The translations under genes and the position numbers were made by a program. From positions 1-6,119 of the forward strand of contig JAKJDB010000182.1 in the NCBI GenBank assembly GCA_022706175.1: a stretch of 6,119 nucleotides of DNA, given 5' to 3'. This DNA comes from Candidatus Zhuqueibacterota bacterium. Its GTDB lineage: Bacteria; KSB1; UBA2214. A model generated the notes under the pieces. The model was not told the DNA's origin, did not search any database, and worked only from the letters and a program-made list of their open reading frames with translations. Positions within the stretch are counted from its first letter, which is position 1. Every line of letters begins with the position of its first letter. Shown here one piece after another: positions 1 through 6,119 of the stretch.

Positions 1-316
1 CGTACAGGATTAAGGCCTCCATGCCAAAGCCGAAATCCTCCAGGTTTTTCTCCCCAGGTCCAACAGCGCCGATCAAGAATCCGGCGGGATTTTTGATGAA
101 CCCATAGGTGCCCAATCCCTTGAGCGCTTGAGCGTCCTTCTCACCGCCGGCCACCAGTTCAAAACGCAGAGAGGCGTGAAAAGGGCCGTGCTGAAGCGAT
201 CCGGCAAAGGCCCGCAGCTGCGCGGCGGTCTCAGCGGCAATGGATTTCTTTTCATAGGTGCGGCAGGAGTGCCGGCTTTTAATGATCTCCGGCAGCGGGG
301 CGTAAAAGGCTATCAT
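1..316 (-). CDS. Nitroreductase-family protein (TM1586-type), 3' part cut by window edge
   Basis: The first 105 residues are visible; the rest lies beyond the left edge. Near the N terminus (residues 10-21) is EIIKSRHSCRTY, the R-x-S-x-R-x-[FY] signature that contacts FMN phosphate in nitroreductase-fold proteins. Residues 65-80 read LKGLGTYGFIKNPAGF, followed by GAVGPGEKNLEDFG and M-E-A-L-I-L-Y. This pattern is typical of the TM1586-like 'putative nitroreductase' family, which usually has about 230-260 residues. By family it would be a cytosolic FMN-dependent oxidoreductase; the substrate cannot be told. The ATG at 316-314 was chosen because an in-frame TAG lies two codons upstream, and a modest GAGA ribosome site sits six bases before it. 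It diverges from the acyltransferase gene starting at 423; I saw no clear promoter of its own. The family call is good; the specific reaction is unknown. Confidence 0.85.
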   Translation of the reverse strand, partial: MIAFYAPLPEIIKSRHSCRTYEKKSIAAETAAQLRAFAGSLQHGPFHASLRFELVAGGEKDAQALKGLGTYGFIKNPAGFLIGAVGPGEKNLEDFGFGMEALILY

Positions 317-354
317 AGGCTATCTCGCAATTTGTGATTCCCGGAAAATATCTC

Positions 355-383
355 TTGACATTCATCCCGAATAATCATACAAT
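355..383 (+). promoter_or_regulatory. Consensus sigma-70 promoter for the acyltransferase gene
   Basis: TTGACA at 355-360 is a perfect -35 box. A 17-bp spacer follows, then TACAAT at 378-383, five of six matches to the -10 consensus. Transcription would begin near 390 and leave a leader of roughly 33 bases before the ATG at 423. The surrounding DNA is AT-rich compared with the flanking genes. It points only toward the rightward gene; no equally good element faces the nitroreductase. No operator dyad overlaps the boxes, so expression may be constitutive. Confidence 0.8.
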
Positions 384-422
384 TTTTATGCCATTCTATT
401 CATAAACGGAAAAGAGCTGACC

Positions 423-1538
423 ATGAACCGATCCGACCGTCTGATCTCCCTTGACGCTTTCCGCGGATTCACCATCATGCTGATGATCCTGGTCAACAAT
501 CCCGGAAGCTGGCAGTATGTCTTTTCTCCGCTCAAGCACGCAGAGTGGCACGGGTGCACGCCCACGGACCTGGTCTTTCCTTTTTTCCTGTTCATCATGG
601 GCGCAGCCATGGCCTTTTCCTTCAGCCGCCGTTTGCAGGAGAACGCATCGCGGCTGCGGCTGTATCTGCAGATCCTCAAGCGCACATTTCTGCTGATTTT
701 TCTCGGCCTGTTCATGGCCTGGTATCTGCGCTGGAATTTCTCCACGCTGCGCTTTCCGGGCGTGCTGCAGCGCATCGGCCTGTGCTACTTTATGGCCTCC
801 ATGATCATTTTGCACACCAACCGGCGCGGTTGGATCCTCTCGACTGTTTTGCTTCTAATCGGTTACTGGCTGGCCATGGCCTTGATCCCTTTTCCCGGCC
901 GAGGCGAAGAGGTGTGGGCGCTCAACAGCAACCTTGCCCAATATCTGGACGGCCTTTTGCTCAAAGGCCATGTCTACAAAAAAGACATCGGCTTTGATCC
1001 AGAGGGAGTGCTCAGCACTTTTCCGGCGGTCGGCCAGGTGCTGCTCGGCTATTTCACCGGCCAATGGTTGCGCAGTCCGGCAGAGCCGCTGCAAAAGACC
1101 AATGGGATGTTCATCGCCGGCAACATCGCCATCGTGCTCGGACTTGCCTGGTCCCTGGTCATGCCGATCAACAAACAGCTTTGGACCAGCAGCTATGTGC
1201 TCTACAGCAGCGGCATCGCTCTGAACCTGCTCGCGGTCAGCTATTGGGTGATCGACCTTAAGGGGTACGGCCGATATGCCAAACCGTTTGTCATCTTTGG
1301 CAGCAACGCCATCCTCGCTTTTTTTGGATCAGGGATCATGGCCAAGACCATGATGTTATGCAAGGTGACCCGGCAGGACGGCACGCAGATTTCGCTTAAA
1401 GAGCTTGTTTATCATAACCTGTTGCGTCCTGTGTTCGGCGATTGGGGCGCCTCGCTGATCCACGCCCTGCTCTTCATTTTGATCTGGCTGGCTGTTCTGA
1501 CCTGGTTTTACCGGAAAAAAATCTTTATTAAGCTCTAA
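423..1538 (+). CDS. Multi-pass membrane acyltransferase, NagX/HGSNAT-like (DUF5009/COG4299 type)
   Basis: The 371-residue integral membrane protein matches the family of human heparan-alpha-glucosaminide N-acetyltransferase (HGSNAT) and bacterial NagX-like proteins along its whole length. Signatures: RLISLDAFRGFTI (6-18); KHAEWHGCTPTDLVFPFF (38-55), where His39 aligns with the His proposed to be catalytic in HGSNAT; LRFPGVLQRIGLCYF (109-123); FDPEGVLSTFPAVGQ (191-205); NKQLW and an SNAIL segment later; and a C-terminal Y-R-K-K-I-F like that of HGSNAT. About ten hydrophobic segments are visible. By family it would carry acyl groups from acyl-CoA across the membrane to an amino sugar, but the substrate here is not known. 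A GGAAAAGAG ribosome site (408-416) lies six bases before the ATG, and a consensus promoter precedes it. It appears monocistronic and converges on the MATE gene. Family call strong; substrate inferred only. Confidence 0.9.
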   Translation: MNRSDRLISLDAFRGFTIMLMILVNNPGSWQYVFSPLKHAEWHGCTPTDLVFPFFLFIMGAAMAFSFSRRLQENASRLRLYLQILKRTFLLIFLGLFMAWYLRWNFSTLRFPGVLQRIGLCYFMASMIILHTNRRGWILSTVLLLIGYWLAMALIPFPGRGEEVWALNSNLAQYLDGLLLKGHVYKKDIGFDPEGVLSTFPAVGQVLLGYFTGQWLRSPAEPLQKTNGMFIAGNIAIVLGLAWSLVMPINKQLWTSSYVLYSSGIALNLLAVSYWVIDLKGYGRYAKPFVIFGSNAILAFFGSGIMAKTMMLCKVTRQDGTQISLKELVYHNLLRPVFGDWGASLIHALLFILIWLAVLTWFYRKKIFIKL

Positions 1539-1603
1539 CTGCGCGATACGTCGGCCACAGGACGCTCTGTTTTCCTCCGGTCGCCACCAGACTGCCCGCC
1601 CAT

Positions 1604-2968
1604 TCAACGCCGCGGTTTTTTCCATCCACCCTGTTTGAACCAAATAGCAATGACCACCCCCTTGAACGCCGTGGTGCACGAGATGGCCCACCAGATACCG
1701 GTGCTGCCGAGGCCCATCGGGCCGGCCAGCCAGGCGGCGAGCGGAATGCGCAGCCAGGTCAGCGGCACGGAGACCAGCATCGGCGGCAGGGAAAAACCGG
1801 CGCCGCTGAAAGCGCCCTCGAGAACCACTTCACAAGCGAGAAAAATTTCAAAAATCGCAATGATGCGCAGATAGGCGCTGCCCTCTCGAATCACCGCAGC
1901 ATCGTCGATGAAAAAACGCACCAGCGGTTTTGCTGCAGCCAGAAAAAAGACAGAGAAACCCAATACCACGGCACAGGCATAACCCAGCGTCAGCCAGGCG
2001 CTCTTTTCCGCACGCCGCGGATCGCCGGCGCCGAGATTCTGTCCCACCAGCGTGGTGGCAGCGACGCTGAAACCGACACAGGTGAAATAAGCCAGGCCTT
2101 CAATGCGGTGACCGAGTCCAATGGCGGCCAGCGCTTCAGGCCCATAGCGGGCGATGATCCCGGTCAAAAAGGCGTAGGACAGGCTGAACATGACGCCGCT
2201 GACGGCGATAGGCAGGCCGATGCGCAAAATGTCGGCCAGCAACCGCCGCAGGGCCGGGCGAAAGACCGCAAAGCGGAAAACGACAGGAATTTTCCTTTGC
2301 CTGAGAATGCGCAGCATCAGAATCAGGGTGATGACATGGGCCAGCACAGTGGCCAGCGCGGCGCCCGCGGCTTCAAGGCGAGGCAAAGGACCGATGCCAA
2401 AGATGAAAAAGGGATCGATCACGGCGTTGAACAGCAGAGCGCCGGCTGTGATCTTGAGCGGCGTACGAGTGTCGCCCATGGCGCGAAACACCGCCTCAGC
2501 GCTGAGCGAGGCAAAGAGGACAAAGAGGCCGGCGCAAATAATGGTCAGGTAATGGCCGGCAGACTGCCGTACCGCACCCTGCAGACTCATAAAGTTCAAA
2601 ATGGCCGGCATCAGAAAAATGGTCAGACCGCCGAATATCAGCCCCAGGATGGCGGCGAGGGAGATGCCATGCACAGCCGTGCTGTGGACGCGGCCATAGC
2701 GGCCGGCGCCCACATAGCGCGCCACCAGGGCGCTGATGCCGGTGCTGGTGATCGTGGCCAGCGCCTCCAGAGCCCAGTAAATAAACGATGCAGCGCTGAC
2801 TCCGGCCAAACCTTCGGCGCCGAGTTTGCCCACCCACCAACCGTCCACCACATTGAACAGCATGATGAAGAGCAGGGAGAAGATGGCCGGCAGAGCCAGC
2901 TGCCGAATGGCCCGGCTTGTGGGAAGTGCAAGCACCGTAGTGGATGCGGATGACAAAGAAGCACTCAT
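1604..2968 (-). CDS. MATE-family multidrug/cation-coupled exporter
   Basis: About 454 residues, the usual MATE length, with around twelve hydrophobic segments in two homologous halves. The first half opens with RAIRQLALPAIFSLLF and VDGWWVGKLG (residues 19-50). The second opens with LADILRIGLPIAVSG (from about 245), followed by a matching A-R-Y-G-P-E-A-L-A-A-I-G block, reflecting the family's internal duplication. Diagnostic motifs are FRAMGDTRTP (161-170) and LVGQNLGAGDPRRA (307-320). MATE proteins expel organic cations or metabolites across the inner membrane using Na+ or H+ gradients; the substrate cannot be predicted. The start is uncertain: ATG at 2968 was preferred, but a GTG at 2980 is in frame four codons upstream and a GTG at 2971 is also possible. 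None has a well-placed Shine-Dalgarno; an in-frame TGA bounds the region upstream. It stands alone, with 65 bp to the convergent acyltransferase gene and about 220 bp to the DUF1684 gene behind it. Confidence 0.93.
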   Translation of the reverse strand: MSASLSSASTTVLALPTSRAIRQLALPAIFSLLFIMLFNVVDGWWVGKLGAEGLAGVSAASFIYWALEALATITSTGISALVARYVGAGRYGRVHSTAVHGISLAAILGLIFGGLTIFLMPAILNFMSLQGAVRQSAGHYLTIICAGLFVLFASLSAEAVFRAMGDTRTPLKITAGALLFNAVIDPFFIFGIGPLPRLEAAGAALATVLAHVITLILMLRILRQRKIPVVFRFAVFRPALRRLLADILRIGLPIAVSGVMFSLSYAFLTGIIARYGPEALAAIGLGHRIEGLAYFTCVGFSVAATTLVGQNLGAGDPRRAEKSAWLTLGYACAVVLGFSVFFLAAAKPLVRFFIDDAAVIREGSAYLRIIAIFEIFLACEVVLEGAFSGAGFSLPPMLVSVPLTWLRIPLAAWLAGPMGLGSTGIWWAISCTTAFKGVVIAIWFKQGGWKKPRR

Positions 2969-3051
2969 CACCGTACACACAACATGAAATCAGCCTCGTG
3001 CTGAGAGTTTGCAGACATCATCACGCTTTCTGAACAAATCGATACGGAAAA

Positions 3052-3080
3052 AATTTTCACCCGCTTTTAAAACAGGTCAA
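3052..3080 (-). promoter_or_regulatory. Possible weak promoter for the MATE gene
   Basis: On the minus strand TTGACC (3080-3075) matches five of six -35 positions. After 17 bases comes AAAATT (3057-3052), only three of six matches to the -10 box, inside an AT-rich patch. It lies in the 221-bp gap behind the MATE gene and would leave a leader of about 80 bases. The gap otherwise holds no supported gene, RNA or GC-rich hairpin with a T-run. The call rests mainly on the -35 box and position, so it is tentative. Confidence 0.25.
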
Positions 3081-3189
3081 GCACTTTGTGTTATAGGCTG
3101 CATAAAACCGTTTTGCCGCGTGCAAAATCCGCTGTAGCTCCATCGGCTGGACCGTGAAATCGATGAAGCGGACAAGGAGTCTCAGCTCA

Positions 3190-4110
3190 TCAGTGCGAGG
3201 CGCTTCCCTGGTAGCGCTTTTCTCCGGCGCGGATGGCGATGGAGAGCCGATTGCCTTCCGGCGGCAGGGGACAGGTGGCGTAGGGTGTAAACGAACAGGG
3301 TGGATTGTAGGCTTTGTTGAAATCAATGAACGTCTCGGAAGCAGAATCCGGCCGCGCCACATAGAGAAAGCGGCCGCCGCCGTAGGTCTCATCGCCGCTG
3401 CTCGCGTCGGCAAAAACGATGAAAAAGGGCTCCCCCTTCCCCTCATCCAGAACGTCCAGCCGGAACTCGCGGTTCTGCAGTGTAAAGAGCAAAGCGCCGG
3501 GACAGGGCTGGTCTTCAACCTGACCCACCACATTGACGATACGCAGCGTTTTCACCGGCTCATAGGCGACGAATTTCGCTTTGACCCGCCAGGCCGGATC
3601 GACCGGAAAATGGTCGATGCCCCGGAAGGTTCTTCGATTGACATGGGTGCTGTCGCGCAGGCGTACGGCGAAACGGCCGCTTCGTTGAATGATATGCCAG
3701 GACAGCGTATTATAAAACAGCAGGGTCGGTTTGCCCTGAGCATCACTGTGCAGCTCCATATCCGCAGCGAGCGTATGATCGGCGGTCATAATGGCAACGC
3801 CCGGCTGCACGCGCAAGCGGACGGTATTTTTATCGACGATGAACGCGCCCATATGATCCGGGCAGTTCGCGGCCGGAAAGACCACCGCATTGCCGGCTGC
3901 ACGGCCGAAAGTGTTTTCGCCCTGCACAAGCCAAAAGAGGCCGGCCAGACTCAGCCATCCATCCGGTTTGGTCAACTGGGCGATGCGGCGATGGCGCCAT
4001 GCTTCGATCTCGTCCCGATAGGCGGCATCCGCCGCCCGGTCGCCGGGCGATGAACAGAGATTCATCATCGCCGCAAAGCATAGTAGCATGATACAGACTG
4101 TTGATTTCAT
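3190..4110 (-). CDS. DUF1684 domain protein, predicted exported
   Basis: A 306-residue protein of the DUF1684 family (Pfam), recognised from two blocks. The N-terminal one is EAWRHRRIAQLTKPDGWLSL (residues 36-55), then GLFWL and an N-T-F-G. The C-terminal one has ETYGGGRFLY (241-250), DFNKAYNPPC (263-272), FTPYATCPLPP and NRL, ending near GEKRYQG. The paired cysteines at about 272 and 280 and the ExYGGGR and NPPC motifs are the family hallmarks. Residues 1-19 form a short positively charged, hydrophobic leader typical of Sec export; the cysteine at 19 follows Met-Asn-Leu, a poor lipobox, so a lipid anchor is doubtful. The biochemical function of the family is not known to me. The ATG overlaps the glgC stop by four bases (ATGA), and GGGAGG (4127-4122) lies 11 bases upstream, inside the glgC coding end. 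It is the last gene of the operon; no terminator hairpin was found after it. Confidence 0.9.
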   Translation of the reverse strand: MKSTVCIMLLCFAAMMNLCSSPGDRAADAAYRDEIEAWRHRRIAQLTKPDGWLSLAGLFWLVQGENTFGRAAGNAVVFPAANCPDHMGAFIVDKNTVRLRVQPGVAIMTADHTLAADMELHSDAQGKPTLLFYNTLSWHIIQRSGRFAVRLRDSTHVNRRTFRGIDHFPVDPAWRVKAKFVAYEPVKTLRIVNVVGQVEDQPCPGALLFTLQNREFRLDVLDEGKGEPFFIVFADASSGDETYGGGRFLYVARPDSASETFIDFNKAYNPPCSFTPYATCPLPPEGNRLSIAIRAGEKRYQGSASH

Positions 4111-5411
4111 CGGCCGGACGGCCTCCCGGCGGCTTTTTCCTCCGAGGGGACTCCGCCCCGGATGTAAGCGCCTTCCCGCGGTTTGTAATCGCCATAGCTC
4201 TGTGGAGTCGTCTGCGGTTCGACGATGGTGTTGCGGAATATTTTGATCCGCTCCGGCACCACCGCTTTTTTTCCCACCAGGGTCAATCCGCTGAACAGAT
4301 GGTCGGGATATTTTTCATTGGGCTGTTCGCTGGGGCCCGGTCCGCCGACCCGACAGGCCGGACCGAATACGGCGCCCTTGTCGGCGATCACCGAAGTCAC
4401 TTCCGCTTTGCCGCCGATGCGCACATCGTGCATGATGACCGAGTCTTTGACCACCGCACCGGCTGCCACGTGCACGCCGGGCGAGAGCACGGAATTCAGG
4501 ACCGTGCCTTCGATGACGCAGCCGGCGGAGATAAGAGCATTTTGAACCTTTGCAGAGGGCGTGATTACGGCCGGCGGCCGATCGCCGAGCGCGCCCTCGT
4601 CATCGATGTTGGTGCGCACGCCCCATTCGGGCAAATTCAAACCGGAGCCGGGCGTCAGAATATCCATGTTGGTCTGCCAGTAGGCTTTGAGGGTGCCGAC
4701 GTCCGCCCAATACCCGCTGAACAGGTAAGCGTACACCGGCGCAACGCCAATGGCATCGTGGATGATATTTTTGCCGAAATCATGGCCTTGTCGCCCGGCC
4801 AGGCTCTTTTTGAGAAACTCAAAATCGATCACGTACACGCCCATGGAGGCCAGGTTGCTTTTCGCTTTGGCCGGTTTTTCCTCCCAGGCGGTGATGCGCT
4901 GCTCCTCATCGACCTGGGCGATGCCGAAATGGCGGGTATCCTCCCAGGCGACGCGCATCATGGCGATGGTGATGGCCGCTTTTTGCTGTTTGTGAAACTC
5001 TACCATGGCGGCGTAGTCCATCTTGTAGATGTGATCGCCGGACAGGATCAGCACCCTTTGTGCGCCGTAGCGCGCGGCAAAGTCGAGATTTTGCGCCACA
5101 GCGTCGGCCGTGCCGCGGTACCAGTCGAAATCCTCGCGTCCGGTAGAGGGCGGCAGAATCTTGGCGCAGCGGCGGCGGCCGATCAGGTCCCAGGCCTCCC
5201 CGGAGCCGATATGCCCCATCAGCGAGTAGGGACGGTATTGAGTGAGGATGCCGATCTGTTGAACGCCGGAGTGCATGGCGTTGCTCATGGTAAAGTCGAT
5301 CAAACGATAGCAGCCGCCGAACGGCACGGCCGGCTTGGCGCGCATCCAGCCCAGTATGTTCAAGCGACTGCCGACGCCGCCGGCAAGCAGAAACGCAACC
5401 GTCTGTCTCAT
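4107..5411 (-). CDS. glgC: Glucose-1-phosphate adenylyltransferase (ADP-glucose pyrophosphorylase)
   Basis: This 434-residue cytosolic enzyme makes ADP-glucose and pyrophosphate from ATP and glucose-1-phosphate, the committed step of bacterial glycogen synthesis. An N-terminal nucleotidyltransferase domain carries LAGGVGSRL (9-17), RAKPAVPFGG (24-33), YRLIDFTMSN (35-44), WYRGTADAV (97-105) and LSGDHIYKMDY (123-133, with Asp126 equivalent to the catalytic Asp142 of E. coli). It also has EEKPA (177-181), LASMGVYV (187-194), HDFGKN (210-215) and GYWADVGT (233-240). A left-handed beta-helix domain follows from about 290. All Glc-1-P and metal residues I can place are kept (Glu178, Lys179, Ser189, Asp211, Trp235, Asp237). 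The ATG at 5411 was chosen over an in-frame upstream ATG at 5483: homology begins at MRQTVAFLLAGG and a strong GGAGG lies eight bases before it. It overlaps the upstream stop by four bases. The last ~15 residues are poorly conserved and charged. E. coli numbers are from memory. Confidence 0.96.
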   Translation of the reverse strand: MRQTVAFLLAGGVGSRLNILGWMRAKPAVPFGGCYRLIDFTMSNAMHSGVQQIGILTQYRPYSLMGHIGSGEAWDLIGRRRCAKILPPSTGREDFDWYRGTADAVAQNLDFAARYGAQRVLILSGDHIYKMDYAAMVEFHKQQKAAITIAMMRVAWEDTRHFGIAQVDEEQRITAWEEKPAKAKSNLASMGVYVIDFEFLKKSLAGRQGHDFGKNIIHDAIGVAPVYAYLFSGYWADVGTLKAYWQTNMDILTPGSGLNLPEWGVRTNIDDEGALGDRPPAVITPSAKVQNALISAGCVIEGTVLNSVLSPGVHVAAGAVVKDSVIMHDVRIGGKAEVTSVIADKGAVFGPACRVGGPGPSEQPNEKYPDHLFSGLTLVGKKAVVPERIKIFRNTIVEPQTTPQSYGDYKPREGAYIRGGVPSEEKAAGRPSGR

Positions 5412-6119
5412 TTCAAGGTCCTCCCGCCGGCTATCATTTTTCCGGAGAAATCCTGTTCGCGCTTGTTGGGATAGATGATGCAATTGGCGCCGATCTGCGC
5501 CCGGACCGGAATAACGGTGTTGCGACCTACGAGGGTGATCCCCGAACTGAGCAGATCCGGATACTCCTTATTGGCGCCCGGCTGTCGCGTGCCGCCCACC
5601 ACGGCCTGAGCGCCGATGGTCACTTCGACATCGGTGATCACCTTGGTCAGGCGCGCATGGGCGTCGACGCGGGTGTCATAAAATAATATCGAATCCTTGA
5701 CCGTGCTGCCCGTTGCCACTTTGACGCCTGGAAACAAAATGGAATTGTCCACTGTGCCCTCGACGACGCAGCCATGGTGAATGCGGCTGTTGCGCACCTG
5801 GGCGCCGGCGCCGATCATAGCGGGGGCGCGGTCGCGGACCCGCTCATTGTCGAGATTCGTTCGTACCTGCCAGCGATCGATGTCCAGAGCCGGGCGATCC
5901 TGCAGCAGGCTCATGTTGGCGGCCCAGAATTCATCGATGGTGCGCGAATAGGCCCAGGCGCCATGGAATTTATAGCCGAACACCCGTTTGCGGTCCAGCA
6001 GCACCGGTAGTATATCCCGGCCAAAATGTTCGGTGGACGGCGGCTTCATCATCTCATCCAAAACAAAGTGCAGCGCATCGGTGTTGAACAGATAGATGGT
6101 CATGGACGCCCATTCAGAG
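5408..6119 (-). CDS. GlgC paralogue with altered Glc-1-P site (possible regulatory subunit), N terminus beyond window
   Basis: 236 residues are visible; the reading frame stays open to the right edge (it reads SEWASMTIYLFNTDAL, equal to the ASMG-Y-V-F block of GlgC), so about 180 N-terminal residues are missing. Below, numbering starts at the Met at 6103. From about residue 75 it aligns with the neighbouring glgC product: RWQVRTN, GCVVEGTVDNSILFPG, VKDSIL, NKEYPDLLSSGITLVGRN. The C-terminal beta-helix is therefore complete. Two substrate-site positions differ. The DFG block of GlgC is here HFGRD (26-30), and the YWxDVGT block is AWAYSRT (49-55), with Tyr52 replacing the Asp that corresponds to E. 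coli Asp276. Ser and Tyr of ASM-x-x-Y are kept. This suggests a non-catalytic or altered-specificity partner of GlgC, analogous to Bacillus GlgD or plant large subunits, although no GlgC-type N domain can be seen. Its TGA overlaps the glgC ATG. A divergent active enzyme is the alternative. Confidence 0.88.
   Translation of the reverse strand, partial: SEWASMTIYLFNTDALHFVLDEMMKPPSTEHFGRDILPVLLDRKRVFGYKFHGAWAYSRTIDEFWAANMSLLQDRPALDIDRWQVRTNLDNERVRDRAPAMIGAGAQVRNSRIHHGCVVEGTVDNSILFPGVKVATGSTVKDSILFYDTRVDAHARLTKVITDVEVTIGAQAVVGGTRQPGANKEYPDLLSSGITLVGRNTVIPVRAQIGANCIIYPNKREQDFSGKMIAGGRTLK
5420..5425 (-). promoter_or_regulatory. Strong Shine-Dalgarno that fixes the glgC start
   Basis: On the minus strand GGGAGG (5425-5420) lies eight bases before the ATG at 5411-5409. 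It is inside the end of the upstream paralogue's coding sequence, so it serves internal re-initiation. It rules in favour of 5411 rather than the in-frame ATG at 5483, whose 24 extra residues do not resemble GlgC. Confidence 0.8.

Noticed and set aside
1549..1577. Possible terminator between the convergent acyltransferase and MATE genes (ACAG...CTGT then TTTT)
   Set aside because: The stem is only four base pairs with a six-base loop and a short T-run, too weak to call an intrinsic terminator.
2108..2953. A 281-codon plus-strand open frame opposite the MATE gene
   Set aside because: The product is a low-complexity Gln/Gly/Arg/Asp-rich sequence with no domain, fully antisense to a well-supported membrane transporter.
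3095..3125. AAAAC-CG-TTTTG inverted repeat after the DUF1684 gene as a terminator
   Set aside because: The stem is almost all A/T, with no run of T after it in the needed direction.
3057..3143. A 28-codon minus-strand ORF in the gap downstream of the DUF1684 gene
   Set aside because: No ribosome site, no recognisable sequence, and it is the tail of a longer frame that is out of register inside the DUF1684 gene.
3154..4053. A 299-codon plus-strand open frame opposite the DUF1684 gene
   Set aside because: Antisense to a gene with all conserved DUF1684 motifs; the translation shows no recognisable fold or family and there is no convincing ribosome site.
4101..5474. A 457-codon open frame on the plus strand opposite glgC
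   Set aside because: It lies antisense to an unmistakable glgC, and its translation (rich in His, Gly, Arg, Asp) matches no family I recognise. Long antisense frames are expected opposite GC-rich coding sequence.
5412..5483. Upstream in-frame ATG for glgC at 5483
   Set aside because: The extra 24 residues do not resemble GlgC N termini and lie inside the conserved end of the paralogue; the ATG at 5411 has a strong Shine-Dalgarno and starts exactly where GlgC homology starts.

Overview
The window looks like an ordinary stretch of a bacterial chromosome, GC-rich overall by eye with AT-rich intergenic gaps. It carries six protein genes, two of them cut by the window edges. The gene set (GlgC-type ADP-glucose synthesis, an NagX/HGSNAT-like membrane acyltransferase, a MATE exporter, a DUF1684 protein, a small nitroreductase) does not fix the organism. 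The GlgC variant and the acyltransferase would fit the Bacteroidota/Calditrichota/KSB1 neighbourhood or another environmental lineage, but this is only an impression. No RNA genes, insertion sequences, CRISPR arrays or phage genes were seen.

Left part (1-1538): a leftward nitroreductase-family gene running off the left edge and a rightward multi-pass acyltransferase gene (423-1538) diverge from a 106-bp gap. That gap contains a textbook sigma-70 promoter (TTGACA, 17 bp, TACAAT) driving the acyltransferase. Middle (1604-2968): a leftward MATE-family exporter, convergent with the acyltransferase, with 65 bp between them and no clear terminator.

Right part (3190-6119, all leftward): a tightly packed operon read from the right edge as GlgC-like paralogue (partial), then glgC, then a secreted DUF1684 protein. 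Both junctions are 4-bp ATGA stop/start overlaps, so the three products are probably translationally coupled. GlgC makes ADP-glucose for glycogen and keeps every substrate-site residue I can identify. Its neighbour keeps the GlgC fold and C-terminal beta-helix but has replaced two acidic residues of the glucose-1-phosphate/metal site (Asp to His and Asp to Tyr). It may therefore be a regulatory or specificity-altered subunit. This pair, with DUF1684 coupled to it, is the most interesting part of the window. I found no convincing new defence or mobile system.
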